Source: Spirochaetota bacterium
Lineage (GTDB): Bacteria; Spirochaetota; Spirochaetia; Treponematales; UBA12059
DNA length: 64,000 nt
Assembly: GCA_018262985.1 (NCBI GenBank)
Contig: JADFDI010000007.1
Span: forward strand, 1 to 64,000
Direction of reading: 5' to 3'
Part shown: in pieces, positions 41,754-50,001 of the stretch
Layout: every line of letters begins with the position of its first letter
Numbering within the stretch: the first letter of the stretch is position 1
The notes under the pieces: model-generated
The model's database searches: none
Seen by the model: the letters and a program-made list of their open reading frames with translations, nothing else
Told to the model about the DNA's origin: nothing
Made by a program: the position numbers and the translations under genes

Positions 41754-42998
41754 CTACGCGTGATCGGCAAGGCGATCCCGGAGCAGTTCCCCGAGGCGCC
41801 GGGAGTGATCGTCATCCGGGTTTATGGACTGCGCAGCCTCGCAGTCGGCCAGCGCGCGCGGATAGTCGGCGAGATGGAAATAGGCCTGGGCCCGGCGCAT
41901 GAGCGAGTAGAAATGGTAGGGATGGATGTCGAGCGCTCGGTCGAAGTCCTTGATCGCGTCGGAATACCGCGCCCGTATCGAATGGATGACGCCGCGGTAG
42001 TAGGCCGACTTGTAGCAGCGCGGATCGAGCTCGAGCGCCTTGGAAAAATCCTCGAGGCTCTCGTCGTAGCGCGACTCGGAGAAGAAGGCCATGGCGCGAT
42101 GCTTGAGTATGACCACCCGCGCCTCCTGCCTCGGATCGTGCGCGAGAATGCGGGAATACAGGTCGATGGCCCTCAGGTAGTCGCCCCGGTTGTGGGCCGC
42201 CAGGGCGGCCAGCAGCATGTCGTCGGAGCTGGCGTACTCGCGCAGGTAATCGAGGTCCGCCTTCGGCGCTACGGGCGTCGAGGGTCCCACGTCGGAGAAG
42301 AAGGGAAGATCGATGGCTTGCTCTATCTTGCGGTAGAAGGCGCCCCGGCGGCGGGCGAGCTCGTCCGACAGCTGGTGCTGGTAGTCGCGGATCTCCTGGA
42401 AGATGATGTCCGACAGGGTCAGGTTCGCGTTGAGGGCGGCCAGCTTGCGCCGCATCGGCTCGTCGAAGGGCGTGAACTCGGCCTTGTAAACGAGCTCGTG
42501 CTCCACCTCCGCCCAGGCTTCCTGAAGGATGGTCCGGATCTGGACCTCGACCACCTCCGATTGTAGCGAGGGCGCTTCCTCGCGGAGATCCTTCGGGATT
42601 TCTATGAGGAGGTGTATCGATTCGTAGCCGAATTCCCGGAAGGATCGTTCCGCTCCCTTTCGCTCCACTTCCACCACGCGAAAGGCGCGTCCGAGCTCCT
42701 CCTCGACCTTCGCGAGATCTCCGATGAAGGGACAGACGAAGCGGACGCCCAGCAGATCGGTCAGCGGGATAGGCGGCTTGCCCGTCGCGCGGGCCTGCTG
42801 GTACAGGCGTATGCGCTTCTTGAAATAGCTGGGAAAGGATTTGACCCTGGCCTTTACCCCGGGCCTGAGCCCCGAGTCCTCGAGCACCTTCCGCATCCTA
42901 GCCGCCATGGCCTGGACCACGGCTTCCCTGTCCGCGAGCGAGGAACGCCAGGATTCCTCGAGCTCGAGGCGGTTCAAGGCCGGTTCGGTCGTCTCCAT
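41754..42998 (-). CDS. (p)ppGpp synthetase (RelA/SpoT domain) fused to TPR repeats
   Basis: A 414-aa alarmone synthetase without an HD hydrolase, TGS or ACT domain. The synthetase domain (about 35-200) keeps VKSFPSYFKKRIR, LTDLLGVRFVCPF, GYESIHLLIEIP and the catalytic EVQIRTILQEAWAEVEHELVYK. A helical linker is followed by four or so TPR repeats (255-400; for example YDESLEDFSKALELDPRCYKSAYYRGVI). It resembles small alarmone synthetases but with a protein-interaction tail, so its activity is probably set by a binding partner. No Shine-Dalgarno; the promoter ends 8 bases before the ATG. Confidence 0.9.
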   Translation of the reverse strand: METTEPALNRLELEESWRSSLADREAVVQAMAARMRKVLEDSGLRPGVKARVKSFPSYFKKRIRLYQQARATGKPPIPLTDLLGVRFVCPFIGDLAKVEEELGRAFRVVEVERKGAERSFREFGYESIHLLIEIPKDLREEAPSLQSEVVEVQIRTILQEAWAEVEHELVYKAEFTPFDEPMRRKLAALNANLTLSDIIFQEIRDYQHQLSDELARRRGAFYRKIEQAIDLPFFSDVGPSTPVAPKADLDYLREYASSDDMLLAALAAHNRGDYLRAIDLYSRILAHDPRQEARVVILKHRAMAFFSESRYDESLEDFSKALELDPRCYKSAYYRGVIHSIRARYSDAIKDFDRALDIHPYHFYSLMRRAQAYFHLADYPRALADCEAAQSINPDDDHSRRLGELLRDRLADHA

Positions 42999-43006
42999 AT
43001 GCTTCG

Positions 43007-43035
43007 AGGATACACCCGATGCGCTCCCGGGGCAA
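43007..43035 (-). promoter_or_regulatory. Predicted promoter of the alarmone synthetase gene, leaderless
   Basis: Minus strand: TTGCCC (43035-43030), 17-bp spacer, TATCCT (43012-43007), then 8 bases to the ATG at 42998. Confidence 0.55.
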
Positions 43036-43117
43036 AAGGAAAAGAGCGCCCTTTGAAGGCGCCGTCGACCGTGCCGAAGCGACGGCTCGGCGGCGCGGGG
43101 CGCGAACCGGCGCGGGG

Positions 43118-43148
43118 AAAAAAAAGCCGCCCCCGAAGGAGCGGCTTT
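43118..43148 (-). terminator. Rho-independent terminator of flaA
   Basis: Minus strand: AAAGCCGC-loop-GCGGCTTT followed by a run of T (43125-43118). It lies about 20 bp after the flaA stop codon. Confidence 0.9.
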
Positions 43149-43166
43149 CCGATTCGGCCCGAGAGC

Positions 43167-44204
43167 TTACTCGGTGTCCGAGGTGAACTCGGACTTCGGT
43201 TCCTGCTTCAGCTTCTCGAGGTACCTGAGGACCTGCGACTCGCCGAAGCGCCGGCTCTCGATGAGCTTGCGGTCGGCTTCGCGCTTGTCGTTGATGCCCC
43301 AGACGGCCTCGTCGTCGATGTCGCGCACCGGGTCGAGGACGGCCTTGTCGTAGAGGATCTTGACGTCCTTTACGTAGGTGACGAAATCTCCGCCTTCATG
43401 GGCCGCGTCGCGGGTGATGAGGATGCCGGCGAGCTTCACGAAGGGCGAGGACTTCGGATAGAGCGGGAAGAGGCGGAGCTCGCGGTTCCGGACGTCGGTG
43501 ACGTAGGCCGGGTTGTCCCAGCGGAGTTCCTTCCAGCCGTCGAAGTTCAGGTAGCCCATGAACATCGTCGTCTGCTTGCCTTCCTCGTCCTCGAGGACCA
43601 GGGATATTCCGTGGGGGAAGTTCATGCCGCGGACCGTGACGGCGAGCGACTTGATGACGCCGACGTTCTTCACGATGCCCATGGCGGTGGTGATCTTGGT
43701 GTCCGCGTTGTAGGTTCCCTCGAAGCGGGTCAGGCGGTCGTTGACCGGATCAGACCCGCCGCCTTCCTTGCGCTCGAAGGCGGGAATCGAGAACGGCGGG
43801 GTCACCATGGCCCAGCTGTTGTAGGTTTCGGTGGGGAAGTGGACCCGGATGCCCATGACCGTCTTGCCCGTGTAGGTCCCGCCGATGACGGGGGCTTCGC
43901 GGGTGTAGGAGAGGGCCTGGTTGAAGTTGGTCCGGGACGAGGAAGCGAGGGTGATGTCCCAGTTGCCGATGGCGAGGCTGGTGGCCATCTGCTTCTTCTG
44001 GTCCTCGGTGTAGCTGGCGCCGGCGGTGGTGGAGAAGTCCATCACGGTGGCGCCGTTGTCGAGGAACTGGCCGGGATTGAGGGGATCCTCGTTGGTGTCG
44101 GCCTTGAGGAGCGAGAAGTCCATCAGGACCGCCTCGTCCGCGAAAACCGAAAGCGTCCCGAGGAGCAACACGAGCGTTGCCGCTATGAAGACCTTCCTTG
44201 TCAT
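43167..44204 (-). CDS. flaA: Flagellar filament outer layer (sheath) protein FlaA
   Basis: Sheath protein of the spirochaete periplasmic flagellum. 345 aa with signal peptide MTRKVFIAATLVLLLGTLSV cleaved near FA-DEA. The mature part matches FlaA in layout: WDITLASSSRTNF, MGIRVHFPTETYNSWAMVTP, VKSLAVTVRGMNFPHGIS and the HEGGDFVTYVKDVKILYDKA segment near 275. The start at 44204 is fixed by GAAAGGAG upstream and the signal peptide; an upstream ATG at 44291 is inside the promoter region. It has its own consensus promoter and terminator, so it is expressed separately from the glycan/amidase genes just upstream. Confidence 0.95.
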   Translation of the reverse strand: MTRKVFIAATLVLLLGTLSVFADEAVLMDFSLLKADTNEDPLNPGQFLDNGATVMDFSTTAGASYTEDQKKQMATSLAIGNWDITLASSSRTNFNQALSYTREAPVIGGTYTGKTVMGIRVHFPTETYNSWAMVTPPFSIPAFERKEGGGSDPVNDRLTRFEGTYNADTKITTAMGIVKNVGVIKSLAVTVRGMNFPHGISLVLEDEEGKQTTMFMGYLNFDGWKELRWDNPAYVTDVRNRELRLFPLYPKSSPFVKLAGILITRDAAHEGGDFVTYVKDVKILYDKAVLDPVRDIDDEAVWGINDKREADRKLIESRRFGESQVLRYLEKLKQEPKSEFTSDTE

Positions 44205-44253
44205 ACTCTGAACTCCTTTCTGTAAGGCGGTCGATGAGCCGAATTCGGCTCCA

Positions 44254-44281
44254 ATTATATTCGGGCGAATAACCTTGTCAA
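44254..44281 (-). promoter_or_regulatory. Consensus sigma70-type promoter of flaA
   Basis: Minus strand: TTGACA (44281-44276), 16-bp spacer, TATAAT (44259-44254), both boxes perfect. It starts six bases after the GerMN-gene stop. This is a housekeeping-type rather than a sigma28-type flagellar promoter. Confidence 0.9.
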
Positions 44282-44287
44282 ATATTT

Positions 44288-44791
44288 TCATTTTTTTTGC
44301 TCGTCCCCGCCGCCGAACGGCACGCGGCCGCCGATGGTGATGGAAATGCCCTTCAGTCCGGGCGCGGCGAGGGCGAGCACGTCGCGCGCGGCCTCGAGGG
44401 CGACGCGGAGCGGCGCTCCGCCCTCTCCCAGGGCTCCCTCGCCCAGGTCCGCCCAGAGGACGCCGTCCCTGAGCAAGACGGCGCCGACCTTGGTGCCCGG
44501 CGCGAAGAGCGGCGCGAGGTCCGGATCGGACGGACCGAGCAACAGTTCCGCGAGGGTCTCCGCCGCTTCCGCCTCGGCCTTGCGCGAAGGCAGGGCCCGG
44601 AGCTCCCCGACCAGGCGGCCGTCGGTGGCGCGAGGAAAGAGCAGGACGACGGGACGTCGCGCCCCGCCGGCCGCCCAGGATCCGAGGGCGAGCGCGAGGA
44701 GGAGGGCGAGCAGGAGCGTACGGTGAACTCGCGCGCGCCCGAGGGCGGCCACGGGGGCGGAAGCAAGGATGCGGTCGAGGAAATCCTTCAT
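44288..44791 (-). CDS. Membrane-anchored GerMN-domain protein
   Basis: A 167-aa protein: cytosolic N-terminus, one hydrophobic segment (about 24-42), then a GerMN domain (50-160; RRPVVLLFPRATDGRLVGEL, AETLAELLLGPSDPDLAPLF, PLRVALEAARDVLALAAPGL). GerMN domains occur in extracytoplasmic proteins linked to cell-wall processes. Its start overlaps the amidase stop (ATGA), so amidase and GerMN protein are made together and probably act together on peptidoglycan. Confidence 0.85.
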   Translation of the reverse strand: MKDFLDRILASAPVAALGRARVHRTLLLALLLALALGSWAAGGARRPVVLLFPRATDGRLVGELRALPSRKAEAEAAETLAELLLGPSDPDLAPLFAPGTKVGAVLLRDGVLWADLGEGALGEGGAPLRVALEAARDVLALAAPGLKGISITIGGRVPFGGGDEQKK

Positions 44792-45912
44792 GGCGTTGCG
44801 GGTCCCTTGCGGCTTTCGAAGTAGCCTATGAAATCGACGATGCCATTATAGACGGCGTCCGAGATGCGGCGCAAGTGAGCCGGATCGGCGAGCAGGCGGG
44901 CTTCCGCCTCGTTCGTCACGAAGCCCATCTCCACGAGCACGCTCGGCATGCGCGCGTTGCGGACGACGAACCACTCCTCGGCGCGGACGCCGCGGTTCCG
45001 CGAGACCGACCCGATCGAGGCGTCGAGCCGGCCGACGATGGACCGCGCGAGGAGGACGCTCTCGGTCGTGTACTCCTCCTCCATCATTACGTTGACGATG
45101 GGCGCGATCTCCTCGTCCACCCCCGGAGTGCCCGAATCCACGAGGGTGCGGCGGTAGTCCGGGTTCAGGTACCAGACCTCGAAGCCGGAGGCGTTGCGGT
45201 TGAAGGACGCGTTGGCGTGGATCGAGACGTAGATGATGGCCTCGTTGGGGCCGAGCGTGACGGTGTTGGCCATTTCCACGCGATCTTCCAGGCTCGGATA
45301 GGTGTCGCCTTCCCGCGAGAGCAGGATGCGCCGGTCGGGGAAACGCGCGCGGAGCGAGTCGCGCACGGCGAGCGCCGTGGAGAGGGCGAGGTCCTTCTCG
45401 AGCACCTTCTTCCTGTCCTTGCCCGCGCCGTACTCCCCTACGGCGCCGGGATCCTTGCCGCCGTGGCCCGGGTCGATCAGGACCGCCGCGACGCGGAAGC
45501 GCGACAGCCTTTCGGCGCGACGCTCCTCGAACCAGGCGGAGAGGTAGGCCGCGGTGCTCCCTTCGATGACGGGCCCCGCGGGGCCGGTCCGACCGGGAGC
45601 GAGCCGGACGGGCCGCTCGCCGAGCAGGTGCCACGGGGAACCGGGCTTGAAGGCCACGCGGTCGCCAGAGCTGACGATGGTGACGGTTCCCAGAAGCGGA
45701 TCGATGGACAGGACGGCTCCGATCGACGCGGCGAAATCCGCCACGGAAACGGCGGCGGGAAGCTCCGCGCCGGCGGAGGCCGGAACCTGGGCGGAAGCGG
45801 GGCGCGGTTCCGTCAAGGCCGCCGCGAGCGCCAGGCCGAGGGCGAACGCCGCGAGGGGTCTTCCCCGCCGTCCGGGCGCGCTTGCCGGTCCACTGTTTCC
45901 GGGGAGGCTCAT
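44788..45912 (-). CDS. N-acetylmuramoyl-L-alanine amidase (Amidase_3)
   Basis: Zinc amidase cleaving the peptide stem from peptidoglycan. 374 aa: signal peptide (about 20-42, after an Arg-containing start), a small N-terminal domain (50-130), and Amidase_3 (140-365). Metal and catalytic motifs: VLIDPGHGGKDPGAVG (His), EKDLAL (Glu), IIYVSIHANAS (His), and SVLVEMGFVTNEAEARLLAD (catalytic Glu). The start lies 4 bp after the ATP-grasp gene's stop. It bridges the glycan genes and flaA; periplasmic flagella must fit through or along the wall, which may explain the grouping. Confidence 0.93.
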   Translation of the reverse strand: MSLPGNSGPASAPGRRGRPLAAFALGLALAAALTEPRPASAQVPASAGAELPAAVSVADFAASIGAVLSIDPLLGTVTIVSSGDRVAFKPGSPWHLLGERPVRLAPGRTGPAGPVIEGSTAAYLSAWFEERRAERLSRFRVAAVLIDPGHGGKDPGAVGEYGAGKDRKKVLEKDLALSTALAVRDSLRARFPDRRILLSREGDTYPSLEDRVEMANTVTLGPNEAIIYVSIHANASFNRNASGFEVWYLNPDYRRTLVDSGTPGVDEEIAPIVNVMMEEEYTTESVLLARSIVGRLDASIGSVSRNRGVRAEEWFVVRNARMPSVLVEMGFVTNEAEARLLADPAHLRRISDAVYNGIVDFIGYFESRKGPATP

Positions 45913-45916
45913 CGCT

Positions 45917-47503
45917 TCATCCTGCCCTGAGCGCGCGTTCCGTGTCCACGACGTAGAGGGCGGCCTGCCAACCGCCGCGCTCGAGGGCCTTCCAGAAGCG
46001 TCCGGCGAGCGCCGCCTCGCCGGGGCGCGCCGCCCGGACGCCGGAGAGCCGCTCCACCAGGTCCAGCGACTCCTCGAGCGTCCTTCCAAGCCAGTCGCGC
46101 GAAGCGAGGGTCTCCGGCGAAAGCTCCAGGCGCAGGTAGGGAGTGGGAGCGCCTCGGCCGGGTTCGGAGCCCGGAACATCCTCCGGCAAGAGCGCGAGCG
46201 CTTCACGGAACTCCTCGGGAGCCTCTCCGAAGGCGCGCGGCGGCCATGCCCTGCCGTCCGGCAGGATGAGCCCGCCCCCTCCGGCGAGAAAGTCCTCGGT
46301 GGCCGCGTTCTCGGGCTCGAGGATCGGAAGCAGCGAGCGCGCGGCGCGTTCCGCGGCGGCGACGGCCGAGGCGCGGTCCGGCGCCTGCGAGATGACGTTG
46401 CCGCCTTTTTCCACGTTGTTCGAAGGAAACACCGCCCGGAATCCCGGAGCGAGGCGGAGGAAGACGTCCTTGACGTAGGGGTCGAGGCGAGCCTCGCGTT
46501 CCCCGAGGAGGCGGGAGACCGTCCCCGGTATCGAGATGAAGGCGCGTTCCGCCGAAACCCAGTCGCGCCGCGGCGCCAGGTCGCCCGGCGGCAGCCCGAC
46601 GGCCACGCGGAGGGCGGCCAGGGTCGGATCGACGCCCGAGGCGTAGGGATAGGTCCAGCCGGACATGTAGCCGCCGGAGAGCCTCGCCGCTATCTCGCCG
46701 ACCACCGCCCCGCGCTTACCGAGCTTGATGTCGCCCTTGGCCGCGCCGGGACCGAGGCCGAGCGCCCGGACTCCCAGCTCGAAGACGCGGACCACCTCGG
46801 CGATGGCGTCCGGAGGGTAGGCGCTCGGCATGGTGTGGCCCAGCTCGACGAAGAACGGCGCGAAGGCGATGTGGCGGTCGGCGACGCCGCAAAGCTCGAC
46901 GCGGTCGCCGTGAACTATGGCGTCGAGCGAGAACTCGGGACCCTCGACGTACTCCTCCACGATGGCGCGGCCCGAGCGGGACGAGCGCAGCGCCTCGGCG
47001 ATGGCCGGGCCGTACTCGCGCGCCGCCGTCACGAGCCTGCAGCCCCGCGCCCCCATGTTGTCCACCGGCTTGACGACCAAGGGGAATCCGACGCGCTCGG
47101 CGGCGAGGGTCGGATCCTCGTCGCTCCCCACCGTGACGAAGCGGGGCGAGGGTACGCCGGCCGCCTCGAAGCGCGCGCGCATGCGGCCCTTGTGGCTCGC
47201 GTCGAGCGCCACCTCGTACGGAATGCCGGGCAGGCCGAGGCGGGCGGCGACCCAGGCCACGTTGGCCGAGAAATCGGTGCCGGCGGTGAAAACCCCGTCG
47301 AGCCCCCCCGATTCGCGCAGCCTCCGGGCCGCGGACTCGAGGGCGTCGCGGTCCTTGAGGTCGACGTGCAGGAACTCGTCGACGAGGGCCGCGCCGGGAG
47401 CCGAGGCGTCGGCGTCGGCCGCGGCGACGCGCCAGCCCTGATCGCGGGCGATGCGGATGGCCGGCAGTTGCATCACGCCGGCGCCGAGTATCATGACGCG
47501 CAT
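45917..47503 (-). CDS. ATP-grasp family ligase
   Basis: A 528-aa carboxylate-amine/thiol ligase-type enzyme. A Rossmann-like preATP-grasp domain opens it (MRVMILGAGVMQLPAIRIAR), followed by the ATP-grasp core (VGFPLVVKPVDNMGARGCRLV near 135; AIVEEYVEGPEFSLDAIVHG near 175; KGDIKLGKRGAVVGEIAARLSGGYMSG near 245 with the metal-binding Glu). The last ~200 residues are an added domain of unknown role. Such enzymes in sugar clusters attach amino acids or acids to sugars. TGATG overlap with the upstream gene. Confidence 0.88.
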   Translation of the reverse strand: MRVMILGAGVMQLPAIRIARDQGWRVAAADADASAPGAALVDEFLHVDLKDRDALESAARRLRESGGLDGVFTAGTDFSANVAWVAARLGLPGIPYEVALDASHKGRMRARFEAAGVPSPRFVTVGSDEDPTLAAERVGFPLVVKPVDNMGARGCRLVTAAREYGPAIAEALRSSRSGRAIVEEYVEGPEFSLDAIVHGDRVELCGVADRHIAFAPFFVELGHTMPSAYPPDAIAEVVRVFELGVRALGLGPGAAKGDIKLGKRGAVVGEIAARLSGGYMSGWTYPYASGVDPTLAALRVAVGLPPGDLAPRRDWVSAERAFISIPGTVSRLLGEREARLDPYVKDVFLRLAPGFRAVFPSNNVEKGGNVISQAPDRASAVAAAERAARSLLPILEPENAATEDFLAGGGGLILPDGRAWPPRAFGEAPEEFREALALLPEDVPGSEPGRGAPTPYLRLELSPETLASRDWLGRTLEESLDLVERLSGVRAARPGEAALAGRFWKALERGGWQAALYVVDTERALRAG

Positions 47504-49293
47504 CAGGATGCCCTTCCTTTCGGCGCGAGGCGCCGGGCGTAGATCTCGAATGTGTCGCCGAGGCGGAAGGCCCGGCTCGCCGCGGCGCGAAGCGAGCGGA
47601 GCCAGGCCGGATCCCCTTCCCGCGAGCCGGGGAAGCGCTCGGGATGGTGGCCGGTGGATCGGACAAGCTCGACGCGGAAGCCGAAGCGCGCGAGGAGGCG
47701 CGCGGCGCGCGCCGGTTCCCAGACGCTCAGGTGGTCGTAGGGGCTCGCCGCCAGGAAGGCGCGACGGTCCTTGCGGGCGCTGATGCCGGAGCCGGAGGGC
47801 GTGGACAGGGCCAGGACGCCCCCGGGCGCGAGCAGGCGGGCCGCGCGTTCGAGCGTGGCCCCGAGCTCCGCGAAGTGCTCGACGACGTACCACAGCGAAA
47901 GGCAATCGAGGCCGTCGGGCACGAGGTCGTCGAGTCGGGGATCCTGGAAGTCGGCGGCCATCGCGGGAAGGCGCAAGGAGTCGCGGACGTAGGCGACCGC
48001 GTCGTCGGCGAGGTCGAGCCCGTAGGCTTCCCAGCCGCGCCGTGAGGCCTCCGCCATGAAGGCGCCGTAGGCGCAACCGACGTCGAGGAGCTTCCGCCCC
48101 TTCCCCTCCCGAGCCGGAACGAGGCGGTCCACGAGGTCTAGGCGAGAGGCCGCGAGCTCGGTCAGTTTCGGCCAGTCCTCCAGGTAGGTGCGGCCGTACT
48201 GGGCGCGGTACTCCTCGAAAAAGTAGCTTTTGGCGTAGCGTCCAGGCTTGTCGGCGTATCCTTCCATATACAGGAGGCCGCAGTTCCGGCAACGGAAGTA
48301 GCTTCGGTCGGGGTAGCGCTCGACGTCCGCGCGCCTGCCCGACCTGCAGGCCGGGCAGACGCCCTCGGCCTTCGAAGAAAGGGAAGCGATGGCGGCGGCC
48401 AGGCTTTCCCGCGCGGCGGGGGCGGGGCGGGCGGAAGCCTTCGCGAAGCTTGTCAGGTCCGCGAGCAGGGCCGTGAGCGCCTTCGCGTCGGGTTCGCGGA
48501 CGCCGATGGAGGGGAAGCCCGCCTCGCGGGAGAGCGCGGCGTGATAGGGGCCCGGATCCAGCAGGGCCACGAGGCAGCCTGCCCAGGACGCCTCGTAGGC
48601 GGTGAGTCCGAACGAGGTGAACACGAGGTCCCAGGAGGACAGGTGTTCCTTGAGGTTCTGCACCGGGCCGAGCACGGCGATGCCCTGCGGAATCGAGTCG
48701 CGCGAGGCGCCGGGGCGGCTCAGGGCGCCGGACACGAGGGTCAGGCGCGAGGGTTCGAAGAAGCCCTTCTCCACGAGGAAGCGGGCGAGCTTCGGGCCGA
48801 GGCCGGCCGGATCCTCTCCGCCGAACGCGAGGAGGGCCTTGCGCGCGATGGTCGCCGTTTCGCGACGGTGGACGGGCAGGTCGAGGTAGCCGCGGGACGA
48901 GAGGTTCGGTCCGGGTTCGGAACGTCGGGCGCGGGGGCGCGGCAGGGCGTCGACGAGGTAGGACGCCGCCCGGCGCGCCGCGCCCCCCTCGTCGAGGGCG
49001 ACGACGGGACCGCGCCCGTGCCACGAGCCGAGCTCCTCGAGCGAGGTTTCGCGCCGGTCGAGCAATACGAGGTCGAAGCGCTCGCGGGGATCCAGCCGAT
49101 CGACCACGATGTCGTCGGCGGCCCCCGGAAAGGCGAGCGTGATCTCGGCTGGGCTCCAGGAAGCCTCTCCGCCTTCGCGGGATACGAAGACCCGGGCGCC
49201 CGGTCCGAGCTCCCGGGCCAGCGAGAGGCAGCGGACCAGGTGCCCCGAACCGTTGCCCCGCCGGACCGAAGGAACGAGCAGGATGCGCTTCAT
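47503..49293 (-). CDS. PseG/SpsG-like glycosyl hydrolase-transferase fused to SAM methyltransferase
   Basis: A 596-aa fusion. Residues 1-300 follow the PseG/SpsG (GT-B fold) pattern: RRGNGSGHLVRCLSLARELG at the start, LLALDEGG-like VVALDEGGAARRAA near 95, ALLAFGGEDPAGLGPKLARF near 152, and FTSFGLTAYEASWAGCLVAL near 225. A zinc-ribbon (CPAC near 312, CRNC near 333) links to a class I methyltransferase (365-500; KLLDVGCAYGAFMAEASRRGWE, LSLWYVVEHFAELGATLERA). PseG removes UDP from an altrose precursor in pseudaminic acid synthesis; here the substrate is unknown. Confidence 0.87.
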   Translation of the reverse strand: MKRILLVPSVRRGNGSGHLVRCLSLARELGPGARVFVSREGGEASWSPAEITLAFPGAADDIVVDRLDPRERFDLVLLDRRETSLEELGSWHGRGPVVALDEGGAARRAASYLVDALPRPRARRSEPGPNLSSRGYLDLPVHRRETATIARKALLAFGGEDPAGLGPKLARFLVEKGFFEPSRLTLVSGALSRPGASRDSIPQGIAVLGPVQNLKEHLSSWDLVFTSFGLTAYEASWAGCLVALLDPGPYHAALSREAGFPSIGVREPDAKALTALLADLTSFAKASARPAPAARESLAAAIASLSSKAEGVCPACRSGRRADVERYPDRSYFRCRNCGLLYMEGYADKPGRYAKSYFFEEYRAQYGRTYLEDWPKLTELAASRLDLVDRLVPAREGKGRKLLDVGCAYGAFMAEASRRGWEAYGLDLADDAVAYVRDSLRLPAMAADFQDPRLDDLVPDGLDCLSLWYVVEHFAELGATLERAARLLAPGGVLALSTPSGSGISARKDRRAFLAASPYDHLSVWEPARAARLLARFGFRVELVRSTGHHPERFPGSREGDPAWLRSLRAAASRAFRLGDTFEIYARRLAPKGRAS

Positions 49294-49296
49294 GCC

Positions 49297-50001
49297 CTAC
49301 TCCGCCGTCCAGGGCTGGACGAGGGACCAATCGCCCGAGTCCAAGGCCCTGAGGGTCGCCACCAGGAGGCGCGCGGAAGGGTCGAAACCCGCCTCCCGCG
49401 CCAGTTCGAGGACTCGTTCGTAGTCTCCGGCAGTGTCGACGGTGACTCGGCCCGACGCGTAGAGGCACTCGGGCGGAGCCTGTTCGCGGAGCACGCGGAA
49501 ACGCTCCGGCCTCCTGTAGAGGAAGGGACAGACGTGCTCGCGCTCGAACGGGTCGGTCGCCTCGGCGTCGGCCGCGAGCAGGGCGGAAGCTCGCACGGCC
49601 TCCACCCCGAGGCCGAGCGGCATGCCCGTCAACCCGGCGTAATCGACGTCGGCTTCGACGGCGCGGTCCGAGACGATCGAGGCCAGCTCCGGCGAAACGA
49701 AGGGATTGTCGGCGGTGGCGCGGACGACGCGGTCGAGCGAGAATTTCCTGATGGCCAGCGCGAAGCGCGCCAGCACGTCCTCCTTCGGCCCCGCGACGAG
49801 CTCGAAGCCGGCGCGGGCGGCGAGGGGCGCGAAGCTCGCGGCGGAGGCCTCGTCGCAGGCGAGGACGCGCGCCGCGGCCTGTACCCGCGCGAGCCGCCGC
49901 ATGCAGGCTTCGACCATCGGGATGCCGCCGAAGGGAAGCAGGGCCTTCCGCGGCAGGCGGCTCGAGTCGAGGCGGGCCTGGAGCACGATGCCTATCCTCA
50001 C
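49297..50001 (-). CDS. SpsF-like cytidylyltransferase (CMP-sugar synthetase family)
   Basis: A 234-aa nucleotidyltransferase of the SpsF/NeuA-like group: IGIVLQARLDSSRLPRKALLPFGG at the start (the Q-A-R-x-x-S-x-R-L-P-x-K loop binds CTP), VVRATADNPFVSPELAS near 98 (R-x-x-x-D-N/C-P), and VDYAGLTGMPLGLGVEAVR near 125. It activates an acidic sugar with CTP. The GTG start at 50001 overlaps the glycosyltransferase stop (GTGA), and the next gene begins 3 bp after its stop. Confidence 0.88.
   Translation of the reverse strand: MRIGIVLQARLDSSRLPRKALLPFGGIPMVEACMRRLARVQAAARVLACDEASAASFAPLAARAGFELVAGPKEDVLARFALAIRKFSLDRVVRATADNPFVSPELASIVSDRAVEADVDYAGLTGMPLGLGVEAVRASALLAADAEATDPFEREHVCPFLYRRPERFRVLREQAPPECLYASGRVTVDTAGDYERVLELAREAGFDPSARLLVATLRALDSGDWSLVQPWTAE

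Noticed and set aside
44205-44291. N-terminal extension of FlaA from an upstream ATG at 44291
   Set aside because: It would span the consensus promoter boxes and place 29 residues before a clear signal peptide that has its own ribosome site.
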